Shown piece after piece: positions 6,359-8,262 of a stretch of DNA of 8,262 nucleotides. Position numbers and translations under genes: made by a program. Where the stretch lies: positions 1-8,262 of the forward strand of contig JAUPKT010000087.1 in assembly GCA_030837305.1 (NCBI GenBank). The letters run 5' to 3'. The stretch comes from Thermodesulfobacteriota bacterium (GTDB lineage: Bacteria > Desulfobacterota > Desulfomonilia > Desulfomonilales > Desulfomonilaceae). Within the stretch, counting starts at the first letter, position 1, and each line of letters opens with the position of its first letter. Under the pieces are notes generated by a model, which saw only the letters and a program-made list of their open reading frames with translations, did not search any database and had not been told where the DNA came from.

Positions 6359-6997
6359 GATAAAACCGTATTCCCTGAGACTTTGCTCAGTTAATCCCGA
6401 ATCCTTTTTTTCTTTGGACACGAATTTCTCTATGTATTTTCCTATGATATCGAATTCCACATTCACCCTATCACCGATCTTTTTTTGGGTCAACCCTGTC
6501 CTAATGGACGTATGGGGAATGATCATGACCCAAAACTTGTTTTGATCAACTCGATTAACCGTCAGGCTCACCCCATCGACTGCGACACTCCCCTTTTCAA
6601 TCACATAGCGATCAGACGGGACCTGTATTGCAAGGCCAAATCCCGGAGGGACGGAACGTTTCTCGGCGATCGTCCCTACGCAATCCACATGACCCGAGAC
6701 GATGTGACCACCAAGCCTGTCACCGAGTCTCAGCGCTTTCTCCAGATTCACGGTTGATCCGATACTTAAGGCACCGAGGGTCGTCACTCTCACGGTCTCC
6801 GGGGAAACGTCGGCATAGAATTCCGCTTGATTCAGGTTGAGGTGTGTAAGGGTCAAGCAAACTCCGTTTACACATAAGGAGTCCCCTATTTCAACGTCTG
6901 AAAGATCGAGGCTCGTGAGAAACCTTAGTCTCACGAATCCGCCCACGGGCTCGATGCCGACTGTCTTGCCTTGGGCCTGCACAATGCCGGTAAACAT
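6356..6997 (-). CDS. ribE: Riboflavin synthase, alpha subunit
   Basis: Riboflavin synthase dismutates two molecules of 6,7-dimethyl-8-ribityllumazine into riboflavin and 5-amino-6-ribitylamino-uracil, which RibH reuses. The 213-aa protein has the usual two lumazine-binding beta-barrel repeats. The first starts MFTGIV and contains SLCVNGVCLTLT (40-51) and FYADVSPETVR (60-70). The second starts LGGHIVSGHVDCVG (95-108) and contains SVAVDGVSLTVN (137-148), the IPHTS segment (160-164) and VNVEFDIIGKYIEK (178-191). A short charged C-terminal tail follows. The ATG at 6997 is preceded by AGGAG eight bases upstream, and that site overlaps the TGA of the ttcA-like gene, whose stop is only 12 nt away. 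The gene is also called ribC in some species. Confidence 0.97.
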   Translation of the reverse strand: MFTGIVQAQGKTVGIEPVGGFVRLRFLTSLDLSDVEIGDSLCVNGVCLTLTHLNLNQAEFYADVSPETVRVTTLGALSIGSTVNLEKALRLGDRLGGHIVSGHVDCVGTIAEKRSVPPGFGLAIQVPSDRYVIEKGSVAVDGVSLTVNRVDQNKFWVMIIPHTSIRTGLTQKKIGDRVNVEFDIIGKYIEKFVSKEKKDSGLTEQSLREYGFI

Positions 6998-7005
6998 AAG
7001 ATTTG

Positions 7006-7012
7006 CTCCTCA
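7006..7012 (-). promoter_or_regulatory. ribE ribosome binding site overlapping the ttcA-like stop codon
   Basis: TGAGGAG (7012-7006) combines the stop codon of the upstream PP-loop gene with the Shine-Dalgarno core AGGAG, eight bases before the ribE ATG. This makes co-transcription and translational coupling of the tRNA-modification gene with ribE likely. Confidence 0.7.
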
Positions 7013-7798
7013 GCTTGAGGCTGTCATGTCTATAGCTTGACGTTTTTTATCTCCCAACAGGTGTCGATAATGAATCCTTTGCATACCGGCCAGGATATTT
7101 GATTTTACATCAGGCACGTCCTTCTCGATTGCTGTGAGGAGACCTTTAACCCATTGTCTCCGAGAGCGTGCCATGCGCTCATGATGGCAGCCGCAATCAA
7201 TGAGAGGGACTTCCAATTTTCGTGCAAGATGTGTGGTGAGGCTCTCACTCACGTAGACCAGAGGACGAATCACCGTGTTCACCATATCATCAGCAAGCAA
7301 TTTCGGACTCATACCCTTTATGGACCCATTGAAAAAAAGATTCAACATGAGGGTTTCCACAAAGTCGTCCCGATGATGCCCGAGCGCGATCTTGTTGCAG
7401 CCGTGCAGCCGTGCGAAGGTGTAGATAAAGCCTCTTCTGAATCGAGAGCATAATGAACACGGATTAGTTCCCCTCGTAAGCTTTTCATCAACGAGGTGCT
7501 TGACACTGCCTCCTATTACATGATGGGTAACGCCTTCACGAGCCAATCTTTGGCTGATGACTTCATGGTTGAACTCAGGAGTACCCAAGTCAACGGTGAC
7601 CGCCGAGATTTCGTATTGGATGGGAGCCCTGCCCTGCAGCATGAGAAGTGCGTAGAGCAAGGACCAAGAGTCTTTCCCCCCAGACAGCGCAACCAAGATG
7701 CGATCCCCGTGATTAATTAAGTCAAAATCGCCGATTGCCCTGCCCACTGATTTGGTTATTTTCTTTGAGAGGCTGTTCTCGATGGCTGACACATTCAC
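7010..7798 (-). CDS. ttcA: TtcA-like PP-loop ATPase, probable tRNA 2-thiocytidine synthetase
   Basis: TtcA adenylates C32 of certain tRNAs and replaces its oxygen with sulfur, using a [4Fe-4S] cluster. The 262-aa protein has the N-type ATP pyrophosphatase motif LSGGKDSWSLL (38-48). It also has the TtcA-specific PCSLCSRFRRG (113-123) with Cys114 and Cys117, IALGHHRDDFVETLMLN (137-153) and MSPKLLADD (163-171), all close to the E. coli order. The third-cysteine region differs: it reads DCGCHHERMARSRRQW (from 201) instead of the PCNLCGSQ type, with C202 and C204. The protein is also about 50 residues shorter than E. coli TtcA, mainly at the ends. It is therefore best called TtcA-like. The start is GTG 7798, the first after an in-frame stop; GTG 7792 is possible. 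An AAGGGA sits 14 nt upstream, which is rather far. It leads the riboflavin run and is divergent from the ABC-F gene; no clear minus-strand promoter was found in 7799-7920. Confidence 0.82.
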   Translation of the reverse strand: MNVSAIENSLSKKITKSVGRAIGDFDLINHGDRILVALSGGKDSWSLLYALLMLQGRAPIQYEISAVTVDLGTPEFNHEVISQRLAREGVTHHVIGGSVKHLVDEKLTRGTNPCSLCSRFRRGFIYTFARLHGCNKIALGHHRDDFVETLMLNLFFNGSIKGMSPKLLADDMVNTVIRPLVYVSESLTTHLARKLEVPLIDCGCHHERMARSRRQWVKGLLTAIEKDVPDVKSNILAGMQRIHYRHLLGDKKRQAIDMTASS

Positions 7799-7887
7799 TG
7801 ATGATGTTTATATCCCTTCATGATGTGTGGTGTTTGCGGCAAAGCTATCAATGGAAGCCCAAAGAAACCTACGTTTCGATTCCAGAA

Positions 7888-7917
7888 TGAAAATTGCCGC
7901 TTTCCCTATGCTATAAT
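7888..7917 (+). promoter_or_regulatory. Putative extended -10 promoter for the ABC-F gene
   Basis: The plus strand has TGCTATAAT (7909-7917), a perfect TATAAT preceded by the extended TG element. The best -35 position, TGAAAA (7888-7893) at 18 bp, is weak, as is common for extended -10 promoters. Transcription would begin near 7924, giving an unusually long leader of about 150 nt before the TTG start at 8076. Confidence 0.5.
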
Positions 7918-7934
7918 TACCACACAGCGTGGTA
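7918..7934. repeat. Operator-like inverted repeat at the predicted transcription start
   Basis: TACCAC (7918-7923) and GTGGTA (7929-7934) are perfect 6-bp arms around ACAGC. The dyad starts immediately after the TATAAT box and covers the expected +1, the usual place for a repressor site. As RNA it could also form a hairpin, although its left arm would be mostly upstream of the transcript. Confidence 0.4.
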
Positions 7935-8004
7935 TTGGACCATAGAATGTGGCCTACCTGAGTTCTCATTCACCCCTGTGATTTGGACCAAGACATCTGA
8001 TACC

Positions 8005-8079
8005 ATGCGTGCGTTTTTCAAGAACGGTCGGAGCCGCAATGAGGGCTCGGCCGACCGCCAAATGGGAGATATATATTGA
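8005..8079 (+). CDS. Candidate 24-codon upstream ORF overlapping the ABC-F start
   Basis: ATG 8005 opens a 24-codon frame (MRAFFKNGRS to the end MGDIY) whose TGA (8077-8079) overlaps the ABC-F TTG (8076-8078) as TTGA. The frame spans the hairpin at 8025-8057 and contains the ABC-F Shine-Dalgarno sequence. It has no good ribosome binding site of its own, and the peptide resembles nothing recognised. The same frame is open further up to a TTG at 7894, before the likely transcription start. It could be a coupling or attenuation leader peptide, or chance. Confidence 0.25.
   Translation: MRAFFKNGRSRNEGSADRQMGDIY
8025..8057 (+). promoter_or_regulatory. Strong hairpin in the ABC-F leader
   Basis: CGGTCGG (8025-8031) pairs with CCGACCG (8051-8057), and AGCC (8032-8035) with GGCT (8044-8047), leaving an 8-nt loop and a 3-nt bulge (8048-8050). 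The stem is GC-rich. It ends 6 nt before the GGGAG ribosome binding site. No U-run follows, so it is not an intrinsic terminator; an effect on translation initiation is more likely. Confidence 0.5.
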
Positions 8080-8262
8080 TATTCCTTAGCAACATTGGGA
8101 AATATGTTCATGGTCGACCTCTTTTTCAAGGATTCAACCTAAGTATCCACCGGGGAGATCGAGTCGGAATAGTGGGGCCGAACGGCGCGGGAAAATCGAC
8201 ACTTCTCGGGGTAATGGAGGGTATCATTTCCTGCGACGAGGGCGAAGTTTCTGTGGAGAAGA
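8076..8262 (+). CDS. ABC-F family ATP-binding protein, N-terminal part, cut by window edge
   Basis: Sixty-two codons are visible, beginning with a TTG start: (M)IFLSNIGKYVHGRPLF, then NLSIHRGDRVGIVGPNGAGKSTLL with a complete Walker A motif (GPNGAGKST, about residues 35-43), and CDEGEV shortly after. The order of a short N-terminal strand, GRPLF, GDRxGIVGPNGAGKST and DEGEV is typical of duplicated cytosolic ABC-F ATPases such as EttA and Uup, which act on the ribosome as translation factors; some members protect against antibiotics. Full-length members have about 530-650 residues, so most of the gene, including the linker and second cassette, is outside. TTG is chosen because GGGAG (8064-8068) lies seven bases upstream and the homology begins immediately; the ATG at 8062 is out of frame. 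Which ABC-F subgroup it belongs to cannot be told from this part. Confidence 0.88.
   Translation, partial: MIFLSNIGKYVHGRPLFQGFNLSIHRGDRVGIVGPNGAGKSTLLGVMEGIISCDEGEVSVEK

Noticed and set aside
7833..7843. TTTGC-G-GCAAA dyad upstream of the ttcA-like gene.
   Set aside because: Its five-base arms are short enough to be chance, and no promoter could be placed relative to it.
6998..7920. Possible FMN riboswitch upstream of the riboflavin genes.
   Set aside because: None of the conserved RFN-element segments is recognisable before ribE, or in the region upstream of the ttcA-like gene.

Overview
The window is ordinary chromosomal DNA of a bacterium, with base composition near 50% GC by eye, dense gene packing and many minus-strand genes. 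No insertion sequence, phage gene, CRISPR array, rRNA or tRNA was recognised. The gene content and order (riboflavin genes followed by nusB, selA, oxygen-sensitive Fe-S tRNA-modifying enzymes) suggest an anaerobic deltaproteobacterium (Desulfobacterota-like). This is an inference from gene order and protein style, not from a phylogenetic marker.

Left part (1-977, minus strand): the 5' part of selA (selenocysteine synthase) runs off the left edge. It is preceded, 15 nt away, by a 175-aa exported protein of unknown function. A divergent intergenic region (978-1124) follows, with a plausible sigma70-type promoter for the plus-strand gene mtaB (1125-2465), a radical-SAM tRNA methylthiotransferase. 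mtaB converges on a minus-strand gene for a secreted, Pro/Glu-rich protein of unknown function (2472-3857), with only 6 bp between the two stop codons.

Central part (3972-7798, minus strand): a compact run is transcribed in the order ttcA-like PP-loop ATPase, ribE, ribBA, ribH, nusB. The first three genes are tightly coupled: the Shine-Dalgarno sequences of ribE and ribBA overlap or abut the preceding stop codons. A 141-nt gap before ribH holds a 24-bp inverted repeat. The cluster encodes every dedicated riboflavin step except the ribD deaminase/reductase, which must lie elsewhere; no FMN riboswitch was recognised. RibBA makes both precursors, RibH joins the pyrimidine to the butanone phosphate, and RibE dismutates lumazine to riboflavin. 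An AT-rich promoter between nusB and the secreted protein suggests the latter can be transcribed independently.

Right edge (7799-8262, plus strand): a divergent ABC-F type ATPase gene begins at a TTG codon and runs off the window. Its upstream region has a perfect extended -10 box about 160 nt before the start, an operator-like dyad at the expected transcription start, a strong hairpin, and a small upstream ORF whose stop codon overlaps the ABC-F start codon. This leader is the most regulation-like noncoding structure in the window. No clearly new multigene system was found; the best leads are this leader, the ribBA-ribH dyad and the two exported proteins of unknown function.
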